Shown in pieces: positions 52,459-61,111 of a DNA stretch of 64,000 nt; position 1 is the first letter of the stretch, and each line of letters opens with the position of its first letter. This DNA comes from Methylobacterium ajmalii. GTDB taxonomy: Bacteria; Pseudomonadota; Alphaproteobacteria; Rhizobiales; Beijerinckiaceae. The DNA is taken from contig NZ_JACWCT010000089.1 of NCBI RefSeq assembly GCF_016613415.1, positions 53,675 through 117,674 of the forward strand, in the 5' to 3' direction. Position numbers and translations under genes: made by a program. The notes beneath the pieces were generated by a model that ran no database searches, had not been told where the DNA came from, and worked only from the letters and a program-made list of their open reading frames with translations.

Positions 52459-53987
52459 GAGGCCGCCTTCAGGTCCTCGGCGGTGCCCCGCGCGTCCTGG
52501 TCGAGGGCGTCGGCGGCGATCCAGCCCGACATCATCACCATCGGCATGCCCGGCCCCGGATGGGCGGCGCCACCCGCGAGGTAGAGGCCCTGCACCTCCC
52601 GCGAGCGGTTGCCGGGCTTGAACGCCCCCATGATCCGGCCGTGGGAGGCCAGCCCGTAGATCGCGCCGTTCAGCACCTTGTAGCGCGAATGGATGTCCGC
52701 CGGGGTCAGGTGGCGCTCGACGACGATGCGGTCCTCGATGTCCGGCATGCCGGCGGTGCGCTTCAGCTTGTCGAGGATCTTCTGCCGGTAGGCCGGCAGC
52801 ATCTGCGACCAGTCGTGGTGCGGGCGGAGGTACGGCGTGTGGACCAGCACGTAGAGGGCCTCGCCGCCCTCGGGCGCGACCGACGGGTCGGTGACGCTGG
52901 GTGCCGCGAGATAGGCGGTCGGGTCCGGCGCCGGCTCGCCCTTGCGGTAGATCGCGTCGAACTCCTCCTCGGGGTCGCGCGAGAACACGAAGTCGTGGTG
53001 GGCGAGGTGGTCGTAGCGCTTGTTGAGGCCGAGATACAGCACCACGCCCGAACAGGCCGGCTCGAAGCTGCGCTTCTCGTAGGCGCGCCCGACCTCGCCG
53101 CCGACGAGCTCGCGATAGGTGCGCACCGCGTCCATGTTCGAGATCACGCGGTCGTACGGCACCACGCCGCCGCCGACCCGCACGCCCTTGACGGCGCCGT
53201 TCTCGATCGCGACGCCCTCGACGTCGCTGTTGGGCTTCAGGGTCGCGCCGAGGTCGCCGGCGAGCTTCATCAGCCCCTCGGCCACCGCCCGGGTGCCGCC
53301 CATCGGGTACCAGACGCCGTCGGCGGTCTGCATGTGGGCGATGGCGCAGAGCACAGCCGGCGCGCCGTAGGGCGAGGAGCCGACATACTGCACGAAGTGG
53401 TCGAGCATCTGGGCGAGGCGGGCGTCGCGCACCTTGCCCCGGATGGTGCCGGCGACCGAGGCGTGCATGCGCAGCGAGAGCACGTCGCGCAGGGTGCCGG
53501 GATTCAGGTTGGCGCGGATGTCGATCGTGTCGAATAGGTCCTGCACCGGCTTCCAGAAGAAGAATTTTTCCGAGACGCCGTGCAGGTGCTCGGAGAGAGC
53601 CAGGAAGCGCTTGTAACCCTCGCCGGCCTTCTGGCCGGGGGCGAAGCGGTCCATCTCCGCCGCCATCGTGGCGACGTTCTCCATCAGGTCGATGCGGCTG
53701 CCGTCGTCGAAGAAGCAGCGCCATTGCGGATCGAGCCGGCGCAGGTCCATGTAGTCGTGCACCGAGCGGCCCGACTCGGCGAAGATCCGCTCGAGCACCC
53801 GGGGCACCGTCAGGATCGTCGGCCCCATGTCGAACCGGAAGCCGCCCTCGTGCAGGACCGCGGCCTTTCCGCCGATCCAGGCGTTCTTGTCGTAGAGGGT
53901 GACGTCGTGCCCGCGCGAGGCGGCCACGCAGGCCGCCGCCAGACCGCCCAACCCGCCGCCGACCACCGCGACCGAGGACCCCGCCAT
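52455..53987 (-). CDS. Carotenoid desaturase/oxidase of the CrtI/CrtN/CrtP family
   Basis: 510 residues. The FAD dinucleotide motif GGGLGGLAAACVAASRGHDV is at the N-terminus with DKNAWIGGKAA, and the C-terminal phytoene-desaturase signature GLYLAGGAAHPGPGMPMVMM is intact. It desaturates or oxidises a carotenoid backbone. The partner acyl- and glycosyltransferase genes resemble the C30 (squalene-derived) pathway used by Methylobacterium and staphylococci, suggesting a CrtP/CrtN-type function. GGGAG seven bases upstream selects the ATG at 53987. Confidence 0.88.
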   Translation of the reverse strand: MAGSSVAVVGGGLGGLAAACVAASRGHDVTLYDKNAWIGGKAAVLHEGGFRFDMGPTILTVPRVLERIFAESGRSVHDYMDLRRLDPQWRCFFDDGSRIDLMENVATMAAEMDRFAPGQKAGEGYKRFLALSEHLHGVSEKFFFWKPVQDLFDTIDIRANLNPGTLRDVLSLRMHASVAGTIRGKVRDARLAQMLDHFVQYVGSSPYGAPAVLCAIAHMQTADGVWYPMGGTRAVAEGLMKLAGDLGATLKPNSDVEGVAIENGAVKGVRVGGGVVPYDRVISNMDAVRTYRELVGGEVGRAYEKRSFEPACSGVVLYLGLNKRYDHLAHHDFVFSRDPEEEFDAIYRKGEPAPDPTAYLAAPSVTDPSVAPEGGEALYVLVHTPYLRPHHDWSQMLPAYRQKILDKLKRTAGMPDIEDRIVVERHLTPADIHSRYKVLNGAIYGLASHGRIMGAFKPGNRSREVQGLYLAGGAAHPGPGMPMVMMSGWIAADALDQDARGTAEDLKAAS

Positions 53988-54175
53988 CACGTTTCTCCCG
54001 AGCGGGCGAGAGCGCCCGTTCCCGACAAGCTAGGCCCGGGGAGAGGCGGGTCAACGCGCGGGCCTCGGCGCAAGTTGCCGCGCCGGAGGCATGCCGTTCG
54101 GTCAGGGACCCCGGGACGACCGGGCGGGTTGACCCGCCAGAAGCGGCCCTGCGGCCGCACCGGAGACCCGCCGCC

Positions 54176-54484
54176 ATGATGACCGTTCTTCATAAGACGC
54201 CCCTCGTCCTCGCCGGCCTCCTCGGCCTCACCCTCGCCGGCCCGGCTTTCGCCCAGCAGGCCCTCGACATTACGGTGAGCCCGCGCGCCGCGCCGGCCGA
54301 CCCGCTCTCGACCGGCAGCGTCCGGCCGCAGCGCCCGAACCCGAACGTGACGCCGAGCAACCCGATGGGCGTCGTCGGCTTCGACGGTCCGCCCGGCGGC
54401 ACCACCAGCGTGATCGGCGACGATGGACCGCTGCCCCCCGGCTCGCCCGCCGCGACCCCGGATGCGCCCTTCGCCCGGCCGTGA
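54176..54484 (+). CDS. Small secreted hypothetical protein
   Basis: 102 residues: a signal peptide ([17 protein letters not shown]) and a Pro/Gly-rich mature chain ([20 protein letters not shown]). It has no cysteines and probably an unstructured periplasmic tail. It is divergent from the carotenoid genes. No family recognised. Confidence 0.6.
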   Translation: MMTVLHKTPLVLAGLLGLTLAGPAFAQQALDITVSPRAAPADPLSTGSVRPQRPNPNVTPSNPMGVVGFDGPPGGTTSVIGDDGPLPPGSPAATPDAPFARP

Positions 54485-54717
54485 GGCGAACGCCTCGGAC
54501 ACCCTTGGCGAGGTCACCGGCCCGCGACGTTTTCGCCGAGGATCCGGTTGACTCGCCACGCCGCCGCCGGGTAAGTCACGCGCCTCCGCACGGGCGGTGC
54601 TCCGCATCGCCCGGCGTCGGCGTTCGCCCAGGATGGTTTCCATCCCGGACGGGCGCCGCGAGCCCGTTTTTCAATCCGCGCCCGGGCGTTCCGGCGCACC
54701 GACGTGAGACCAGACCG

Positions 54718-54843
54718 ATGAAGATCCGCAACTCGCTGAAGTCGCTCCGCGGCCGGCACCGTGACAACCAGCTCGTGCGCCGCAAGGGCCGGGTCTACGT
54801 CATCAACAAGACCCAGAAGCGCTACAAGGCCCGCCAGGGCTGA
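54718..54843 (+). CDS. rpmJ: 50S ribosomal protein L36
   Basis: 41 residues starting [20 protein letters not shown] and ending in [11 protein letters not shown], the cysteine-free (zinc-independent) L36 form typical of alphaproteobacteria. It binds 23S rRNA in the large subunit. It stands alone, as is usual in this group, preceded by about 230 bp without another gene. Confidence 0.97.
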   Translation: MKIRNSLKSLRGRHRDNQLVRRKGRVYVINKTQKRYKARQG

Positions 54844-54923
54844 GGCGTGCATGGCGCGCTGCGGGGGATGCCGCGGCAAGCCATCGCGTTGACGGGACCG
54901 CACCGGCGCCGGACAGTGCCGGC

Positions 54924-55544
54924 ATGCGCCGTCTCTCTCTCTCGATCTGCATGACGGCCGGCCTCCTCGGAGCGCCGGCCTTCTGCGTTCTGGCGACCGC
55001 CTCCGCCGCGACGGCGGCCCCGGAGGCGCCCCGCAAGGATGCGCCCAAGGAGGCCCCGAGGGCGCCCGTCACCCTCGACGACCTCTTCGCCCGGCTGAAG
55101 GCGGCCAAGGACGACGGCGAGGCCCGCGGCGTCGCCCAGCTGATCGAGCGCCGCCTCGACCGCTCCGGCAGCGACACCGTCGACCTGCTGGCGAGCCGCG
55201 CCGCGGAGGCGATGCAGGCCAAGGACTATCCCCTCGCCGTCGAGCTCCTCGACCGGGTGACGGTGCTGGAGCCCGGCTGGGCCGAGGGCTGGAGCCGGCG
55301 CGCCACCGCCTTCTTCCTGCTCGAGGACCAGGCGAGCGCGCTCGCCGACCTGCACCGCACCCTCAGCCTGGAGCCGCGCCACTTCGAGGCCTGGGCGGCG
55401 CTCGCCCACATCTACATGGCGAGCGACGACAAGGGCCGGGCGCTCGCCGCGTTCCGCCGCGCCGAGGCGATCTATCCCCGCATGGGCAAGGTCCACGAGG
55501 CGATCGAGCGCCTCGCCCCCGACGTCGACGGCCGCGACCTGTGA
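54924..55544 (+). CDS. Secreted TPR-repeat protein
   Basis: 206 residues: a signal peptide (about 1-31, with LLGAPAFCVLATASAATA), a Lys/Pro-rich linker and three tetratricopeptide-type helical pairs (AMQAKDYPLAVELLDRVTVL, AFFLLEDQASALADLHRTLS, IYMASDDKGRALAAFRRAEA). It probably mediates protein contacts in the periplasm. Its stop overlaps the GTG start of the next gene. Confidence 0.85.
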   Translation: MRRLSLSICMTAGLLGAPAFCVLATASAATAAPEAPRKDAPKEAPRAPVTLDDLFARLKAAKDDGEARGVAQLIERRLDRSGSDTVDLLASRAAEAMQAKDYPLAVELLDRVTVLEPGWAEGWSRRATAFFLLEDQASALADLHRTLSLEPRHFEAWAALAHIYMASDDKGRALAAFRRAEAIYPRMGKVHEAIERLAPDVDGRDL

Positions 55545-56578
55545 CCGACCGGCCGCCGCGCCGGTCCAGAGGACGGATCTCCCGCGTGCTGACCCTGATC
55601 GCCGGCCTCGTCGCCGGCACCGTGCTGGCGCTCGCCGCCGCGGGCCTGCTGGCGACCTGGATCATCACCCTCGTGGTCGAGGCGCGCTATCCCCCGGCGG
55701 GCCGCCGGGTGGCGGTCGAGGGCGGGCACCTCGCGGTCATCGAGGCCGGCCCGGGCGAGGGGGCGCCGAGCCGCGGCACGGTGGTGCTGCTGCACGGGGC
55801 GTCCGCCAACGCCATGGACCCGATGCTGGCGATCGGCCGTCGTCTCGCCGGCGACGGCTTCCGGGTGCTCTCCTTCGACCGGCCCGGCTTCGGCTACAGC
55901 GACCGCATCGCCCCGGACGCCGCCTCGCCGGCGGTGCAGGCCCGGCTGATCGCCGAGGCGCTTGCGGCGATGAAGGTCGGCTCGGCCCTGGTCGTCGGCC
56001 ATTCCTGGTCCGGCGCGCTCGCCACCGCACTCGCCCTCGACTTTCCCGAGCGCGTCGCCGGCCTGGCCCTGCTCGCCCCCGTGAGCCATCCCTGGCCCGG
56101 CGGCTCGGTCGGGGGCTACGCCGCCTGGTACCGCTCGCTGCCCGGGCGGATGCTGCTGAACCTCGCCACCTACACGGTCGCGGCGCCGCTGGGCTTCGCC
56201 ACCCTCGACCGCTTCGCCGAGGTGGTGTTTCGCCCGCAGGGGCTGCCCGTGGGCTACCTCGACGGGGCGCGGGTGCCGCTGATCCTGCGCCCCTCGACCT
56301 TCGCGGCGAATCTTCGCGACCTCGACGGGCTCTACGCCTTCCTGGAGCGGCAGAGCCCGCGCTACCCCGCCATCACCGCCCCGACCGTGATCGTCGCGGG
56401 CGACATCGACCCGGTGGTGAAGACCGACATCCACGCGAGAGCGCTCGCCCGCGAGGTGCCCGGCGCCCGGCTCGTGGTGCTGCCGGGCGTCGGCCACATG
56501 CTGCAATACATCGCCGCCGACACGGTGGTGGCGGAGATCGAGGCCCTGGCGGCGCGCGAGCGGGTGGGGGCGGACTAG
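55541..56578 (+). CDS. Membrane-anchored alpha/beta hydrolase
   Basis: 345 residues from a GTG that overlaps the TPR stop (GTGA). One N-terminal span (LTLIAGLVAGTVLALAAAGL) precedes a hydrolase domain: VVLLHGASANAMDPM, the nucleophile VVGHSWSGALA, the acid in IVAGDIDPVVKTDI and His in LPGVGHMLQYI. Esterase or haloalkane-dehalogenase-like chemistry is possible; the substrate is unknown. Its stop codon overlaps the edge of repeat copy C. Confidence 0.85.
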   Translation: MTDRPPRRSRGRISRVLTLIAGLVAGTVLALAAAGLLATWIITLVVEARYPPAGRRVAVEGGHLAVIEAGPGEGAPSRGTVVLLHGASANAMDPMLAIGRRLAGDGFRVLSFDRPGFGYSDRIAPDAASPAVQARLIAEALAAMKVGSALVVGHSWSGALATALALDFPERVAGLALLAPVSHPWPGGSVGGYAAWYRSLPGRMLLNLATYTVAAPLGFATLDRFAEVVFRPQGLPVGYLDGARVPLILRPSTFAANLRDLDGLYAFLERQSPRYPAITAPTVIVAGDIDPVVKTDIHARALAREVPGARLVVLPGVGHMLQYIAADTVVAEIEALAARERVGAD

Positions 56579-56679
56579 AGCCTTTTCCGACGAAGTAAAA
56601 ACCGGTTCGTCGGAGAAAATGCGACAAAACAAATGCTTAGAGAGCTTCGCGATTGCAACGCGATCGTGAAGCTCTCTAG
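56577..56679. repeat. Double-hairpin intergenic repeat, copy C
   Basis: The first hairpin pairs TTTTCCGACGA with TCGTCGGAGAAAA. The second pairs AGAGAGCTTCGCGATTG with CGATCGTGAAGCTCTCT. It lies between the convergent hydrolase and pyruvate kinase genes and is very close in sequence to copy B at 6232. Confidence 0.85.
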
Positions 56680-56716
56680 CCCCCGATCCCGTCGCGGCTC
56701 TTCGCGCGCGGCCCGG

Positions 56717-58153
56717 TCACGCCTTCGCGGCGTGCTCCGGCGTCACGGTGGCGATCCGCACGAGGTTCGTCGCCCCCGGGGTGCCGAAGGGCAGGCCTGC
56801 CACCACGATCACCCGGTCGCCGATGCCGGCGAAGTTCTCCCGCACCGCGAACTTGCAGGCGCGGAACGACATGTCGTCGATGTCGCTGGCGTCGTTGGTG
56901 ACGATCGGGTGGGTGCCCCAGGCGAGCGCGAGGCGCCGCGCCGTCTCGCGCTTCGGGGTCAGCGCGATCACCGTCGCGTCGGGCCGGGCGCGGGCGAGAC
57001 GGAGCGCCGTCGAGCCGGAGGCGGTCCAGGCCATCACGGCCTTGAGCCCGAGCGTGTCGGCGATCTGGTGGGCGGCCGCCGCGATGGCGTCCGAGGCGGT
57101 CGATTCCGGCTGGTTGCGCTGGGCCGCGATGATCGACCAGTAGATTCCGTCGCGCTCGACCTGCTGGGCGATGCGGTCCATGGTCGAGACCGCCTCGATC
57201 GGAAACGCGCCCGACGCGCTCTCGGCCGAGAGCATCACCGCATCCGCCCCCTCGTAGACCGCGGTCGCCACGTCCGAGACCTCGGCCCGGGTCGGTACGG
57301 GAGCGGAGATCATCGATTCGAGCATCTGCGTCGCCACCACCACCGGCTTGCCGAGGCGGCGCGCCCCCCGGGTGATGCGCTTCTGCACGCCCGGCACCTG
57401 CTCGAGCGGCATCTCGACCCCGAGGTCGCCGCGGGCGACCATCAGCCCGTCGGCCACCGCCATGATCGCGTCGAGGGCCGTCACCGCCTGCGGCTTCTCG
57501 ATCTTGGCCATCACCAGGGCGCGGCCCTGCGCCACCGCCTTGACCTCGGCCACGTCCTCGGGCCGCTGCACGAACGACACCGCGATCCAGTCGGCGCCCG
57601 CGGCGAGGCCGGCCTCGAGGTCGAGGCGGTCCTTCTCGGTCATCGCCGCGACGGGAATCGTGGTGTCGGGCAGCGACACGCCCTTGCGGTTCGAGATCTT
57701 TCCGCCGGTCACCACTCGGGTCACCGCCCGGCCGGGCGCGACCTCGGTGACGACGAGGCGCAGCTTGCCGTCGTCGACGATCACCGCGTGGCCGGGCTCC
57801 AGGGCCGACAGGATCTCGGGATGGGGCAGGTGGACCCGGGTCGCGTCGCCAGGCGTCGGGTCGTCGTCGAGGACGAAGTCCTGGCCGTTCTCGATCATCG
57901 CCGCGTCGGCGGCGAAGCGGCCGACCCGGAGCTTCGGCCCCTGCAGGTCGACCAGCACGGCGATCGGCCGCTTCAGCTTCTGCTCGATGCTCCGGATCGT
58001 CGCCACCCGCTCGCTCAGGCGCTCGCGCGGCAGGTGACTCATGTTGATGCGAAACACGTCGGCGCCGGCGGCGAACAGCGCCTCGATCACCGCCGGATCC
58101 TCGGAGGCCGGGCCGAGGGTCGCGACGATCTTGGTGCGGCGGGCGCGCTTCAT
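56717..58153 (-). CDS. pyk: Pyruvate kinase
   Basis: 478 residues of normal length. The N-terminal RTKIVATLGPAS, the active-site MAKIEKPQAVTALDAIM, ARGDLGVEMPLEQVPGVQK, and QMLESMISAPVPTRAEVSDVA are all intact, with the regulatory C-domain from about residue 355. It converts phosphoenolpyruvate and ADP to pyruvate and ATP. In a serine-cycle methylotroph this step draws carbon from the PEP node, which fits the glycerate 2-kinase gene 2 kb away. Confidence 0.96.
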   Translation of the reverse strand: MKRARRTKIVATLGPASEDPAVIEALFAAGADVFRINMSHLPRERLSERVATIRSIEQKLKRPIAVLVDLQGPKLRVGRFAADAAMIENGQDFVLDDDPTPGDATRVHLPHPEILSALEPGHAVIVDDGKLRLVVTEVAPGRAVTRVVTGGKISNRKGVSLPDTTIPVAAMTEKDRLDLEAGLAAGADWIAVSFVQRPEDVAEVKAVAQGRALVMAKIEKPQAVTALDAIMAVADGLMVARGDLGVEMPLEQVPGVQKRITRGARRLGKPVVVATQMLESMISAPVPTRAEVSDVATAVYEGADAVMLSAESASGAFPIEAVSTMDRIAQQVERDGIYWSIIAAQRNQPESTASDAIAAAAHQIADTLGLKAVMAWTASGSTALRLARARPDATVIALTPKRETARRLALAWGTHPIVTNDASDIDDMSFRACKFAVRENFAGIGDRVIVVAGLPFGTPGATNLVRIATVTPEHAAKA

Positions 58154-58397
58154 GGGTGTGTCGTCCGAGGGTGTGCGATGGGCGGAGGGTGGACCGTACG
58201 GAAAGCCGGTCGGTGGCCTCGGGTCAATTGGCGATTTTGGGTCGGGGGCAAGGGGCGGGCGGCCTAGCGGAACCGTGCGGAGACGAAGCACGACCGACGC
58301 GCACGGAGCGTGAGCGAACCGCCGACGGTGCCCGGCCAGCGCCAGAACGTGCCCTGGAGCCCTTCGCCCAAGCCGGGTTTTCGTATACACCCAGACG

Positions 58398-58673
58398 ATG
58401 CTGTTCAGCTACGACGAGCCGAAGCGGCAGGCAAACCTGGCAAAGCACGGCTTCGACTTCGCGGAGTTCGAGGAGGCATTCGATTTCGACCGCTACGCCG
58501 TCCTGCCGGCCAAGCCCAGCCCCACCGGCCGCACCCGGCACAAGCTGGTCGGCACGTGGTACGGCGTGACCGTTGTCGTGGCGATCGTCTCTCCGCTCGG
58601 CTCGGAGGCGATCGACATCGTCAGCATCCGTCACGCCGCCCGTAAGGAAAGAGCCATCTATGACGCGCTCTAG
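58398..58673 (+). CDS. brnT: BrnT-type toxin (RelE-superfamily RNase)
   Basis: 91 residues. The pattern MLFSYDEPKRQANLAKHGFD, FEEAFDFDRYAV and the C-terminal IVSIRHAARKERAIYDAL match BrnT (the R.ISxRxAxxxER motif). It is a ribonuclease toxin that halts translation until neutralised. It is the first gene of a two-gene operon and overlaps brnA by 14 bases. A TATAC motif about 15 bases upstream of the ATG could be part of the promoter or of a BrnA operator. Confidence 0.88.
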   Translation: MLFSYDEPKRQANLAKHGFDFAEFEEAFDFDRYAVLPAKPSPTGRTRHKLVGTWYGVTVVVAIVSPLGSEAIDIVSIRHAARKERAIYDAL

Positions 58674-58980
58674 GCACGCTCCAGGCTACGTCCCGAATCC
58701 GAATTATTCCCAGGAAGATTGGGACGAGGTGTCCGATAACCCGCCTCTGACGGACGAGGAACTGTCCCGGCTTCGGCTCGGGCCGGAAGGACTGCCTCCG
58801 GATCTCGCGACTGCCTTCAGAAATCGCGGCGGACGCCCGAAGGCCGACGCGAAGCGCGTTCCGATCTCGCTACGCGTCGATGCCGAGGTGCTGGCCGCGT
58901 TCAAGGCGACGGGGCCGGGCTGGCAGACCCGGATGAACGAGGCGCTGGCAAAGGCGGCGCGCAAGTTGCGGGCGGCGTGA
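58660..58980 (+). CDS. brnA: BrnA-type antitoxin
   Basis: 106 residues. A flexible N-terminal toxin-binding half (NPNYSQEDWDEVSDNPPLTD) precedes a ribbon-helix-helix DNA-binding end (RVPISLRVDAEVLAAFKATG, GWQTRMNEALAKAARKL). In known BrnTA systems BrnA neutralises BrnT and represses the operon alone. The ATG lies inside the 3' end of brnT. Confidence 0.88.
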   Translation: MTRSRHAPGYVPNPNYSQEDWDEVSDNPPLTDEELSRLRLGPEGLPPDLATAFRNRGGRPKADAKRVPISLRVDAEVLAAFKATGPGWQTRMNEALAKAARKLRAA

Positions 58981-59087
58981 GGGCCGGCGATTCGATCTGA
59001 GGTTCCGCCGCGCCTTCGAACCGATCACTGGCTGGTGGTGGCCGGCGGGCCGCACGCGATGGCGCTACGGACGCCTCGGGGGCTGAA

Positions 59088-59204
59088 GTGACGGAACTCT
59101 GGATCTACGTCTACGTGGCGCTTTCCATGGTCGTCCTCGCCACGGGCTACGGCGCGATGCGTCTCGACGAGCGCGAGACGAGGCAGGGTCACGGCAAGCG
59201 ATGA
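59088..59204 (+). CDS. Tiny single-span membrane protein
   Basis: A 38-codon frame from GTG: VTELWIYVYVALSMVVLATG followed by a charged tail (MRLDERETRQGHGKR). The sharp switch from a membrane span to a charged end and G/C-rich third positions suggest a real small protein, but the start has only a GGGGG stretch ahead of it. Confidence 0.4.
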   Translation: MTELWIYVYVALSMVVLATGYGAMRLDERETRQGHGKR

Positions 59205-59269
59205 GACGCGGTACCGTCCGCGTTCCGTGAATGCCGCCAAGCCCCGCCCCCGATCTCGCAAGCCGCCCC

Positions 59270-59728
59270 TCACGGCCCCGCCCGCCCAGGATCGGTGAGC
59301 TGTATCGTCCAGCTCTTCTGCTCCCCCGTATCGACCTCGAAGAAGCCGTTGCGGTCGTAGCCGCGGGCCAGGCAATCCTCGACGCCCCGGATGGTGAACT
59401 CGCGGTCGCGGGTGCACATCAGCGAGCGGCCGCTCCACTCGCCGCCGCGGTCGTAGTCGACCGCGAAGACGTAGTAGTAGCGGGCGGCGAGCGCGCCCTT
59501 GAGCAGGGTCTCGCAGCCCTTGGCCGAGAGGTTCCACCAGCCCTCCGTCACCCAGCCGCCGGAATCCCGGTAGCCGAGCGCGATGCCGATGCGGCTGCCG
59601 GTCATGTTGCACATCCGCAGGTCCGCCCGCGCCGGCCCGGCGCCCATCAGGGCGAGGAGCGGGAGCGAGAGCAGCGCGGCGCGGCGGAGGGAGGGGAGGT
59701 CAGCCAACCAGGATGATGCGGAGGTCAT
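59270..59728 (-). CDS. DUF1036 secreted protein
   Basis: 152 residues: a signal peptide (LRRAALLSLPLLALMGAGPARA) and the DUF1036 pattern LRMCNMTGSRIGIALGYRDS, GWVTEGWWNLSAKGCETLL, YYYVFAVDYDRGGEW and MCTRDREFTIRGVEDCLARG, with four Cys. Periplasmic; function unknown. Its start lies 29 bases inside the end of the glycerate kinase gene, so the two are coupled. Confidence 0.85.
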   Translation of the reverse strand: MTSASSWLADLPSLRRAALLSLPLLALMGAGPARADLRMCNMTGSRIGIALGYRDSGGWVTEGWWNLSAKGCETLLKGALAARYYYVFAVDYDRGGEWSGRSLMCTRDREFTIRGVEDCLARGYDRNGFFEVDTGEQKSWTIQLTDPGRAGP

Positions 59729-61025
59729 TGACGTTGGTGCGGGTGGGCCCGGGGCGGACGAGGTCGCCGATCCGGTCGAAGAACGGGGTCGAGTCGTTCT
59801 CTCCCAAGCTCGCCCGCGCGTCGAGCCCCGCCGCCGCCGCACGGGCCAGCGTCGTTGGATCGATCATCGCACCGGCCGGGTCGGTCGCCTCGCCGCGGCC
59901 GCCGTCGGTGCCGTCGGTATCGGCCGAGAGCGCCGCGATGCCGGGGGCGCCGTCGAGGGCGAGCGCCAGCGCCAGCGCGTATTCCTGGTTCGGCCCGCCC
60001 TGGCCCTCGCCCCGGATCGTCACGGTCAATTCGCCGCCGGAGATCAGCGCCACCTTGCGGCCCGCAGCCGCCATCTCGCGGGCGAGGGCGGCATGCGCCG
60101 CCGCGACCTCGCGGGCCTCGCCCTCGAGGTCGGCCCCGAGCAGCACCGGCTCGTAGCCGGCCGCTTGCGCCGCCGCGGCGGCGGCCTCGATGGCCTCGAC
60201 CGGCCGGGCGATGATCCGGAACTCGCTGCGGGCGAAGGCAGGGTCGCCGGGCTTCGGGCTCTCGTTGGCGGGGTCGTTCAGCAGCGCCTCGGCGGAAGCG
60301 GGCAGGGGGATGCCGCGGCGGGCGCAGATCGCCCGCGCGTCGGCGAGCGTCGTCGGGTCCGGCACCGTCGGGCCCGAGGCGATCACCGCGGGGTCGTCCC
60401 GGGGCACGTCGGAGATCGCCAGCGTCAGGATGCGGCCGGCGTTGCGGGCGGCTCCCGCCAGGCGCCCGCCCTTGATCCGCGAGAGGTGCTTGCGCACGCA
60501 GTTGATCTCGTCGATCGCCGCGCCCGAGCGCAGGAGCGCCCGGGTGATGCCCTGCTTCTCGGAGAGCGTCAGGGCGCCCGCCGGCGCGATCCAGTTGGCC
60601 GAGCCGCCGCCGGAGAGGAGCACCAGCACGAGGTCGTCGGGACCGGCGGAAGCCGCGAGGTCCAGCGCCCGTTGCGTCGCCGCGATGCCGGCCTGGTCCG
60701 GCACCGGGTGGCCGGCCTCCACCACCTCGATCACCCCGGCCGGCTCGCCGTAGCCGTGGCGGGCCACCGCCAGCCCGGCGATGCGGGCCGGGTCGACCCC
60801 GTGCGCCCGGTAGTGCCGCTCGGCGAGCGCCGCCATGCTGGCCCCGGCCTTGCCGGCGCCGAGGATCACCAGCCGCCCGGCCGGCACGGGGGGCAGATGC
60901 GGCACCAGGCAGCCGCGCGGATGGGCGGCGGTCACGCCCGCATCGAGCAGGCGCAGCAGCAGGGCGCGGGTCTCCGCGTCGGGGGTCTCCGAGGGGGAGG
61001 CGTCTCGGTGGGAGGCATCGGTCAC
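59700..61025 (-). CDS. gckA: Glycerate 2-kinase (GckA/MOFRL family)
   Basis: 441 residues. The family signatures LVILGAGKAGASMA, GHPVPDQAG, LVLLSGGGSANW, SDVPRDDPAVIASGPTVPDP and the C-terminal MOFRL part ALSADTDGTDGGRGEATDPA are present. It phosphorylates D-glycerate to 2-phosphoglycerate with ATP. In methylotrophs this is an essential serine-cycle step. It was formerly often misnamed hydroxypyruvate reductase. Its 3' end overlaps the DUF1036 gene. Confidence 0.92.
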   Translation of the reverse strand: MTDASHRDASPSETPDAETRALLLRLLDAGVTAAHPRGCLVPHLPPVPAGRLVILGAGKAGASMAALAERHYRAHGVDPARIAGLAVARHGYGEPAGVIEVVEAGHPVPDQAGIAATQRALDLAASAGPDDLVLVLLSGGGSANWIAPAGALTLSEKQGITRALLRSGAAIDEINCVRKHLSRIKGGRLAGAARNAGRILTLAISDVPRDDPAVIASGPTVPDPTTLADARAICARRGIPLPASAEALLNDPANESPKPGDPAFARSEFRIIARPVEAIEAAAAAAQAAGYEPVLLGADLEGEAREVAAAHAALAREMAAAGRKVALISGGELTVTIRGEGQGGPNQEYALALALALDGAPGIAALSADTDGTDGGRGEATDPAGAMIDPTTLARAAAAGLDARASLGENDSTPFFDRIGDLVRPGPTRTNVNDLRIILVG

Positions 61026-61111
61026 GGGGGGCGGCTCCTCTCTGGGCGGCGATCACGCCGGGCTGTCGGTCACGGTTCGAACCGGCTTCGTACCGGTCTC
61101 GTTCTCGTCTG

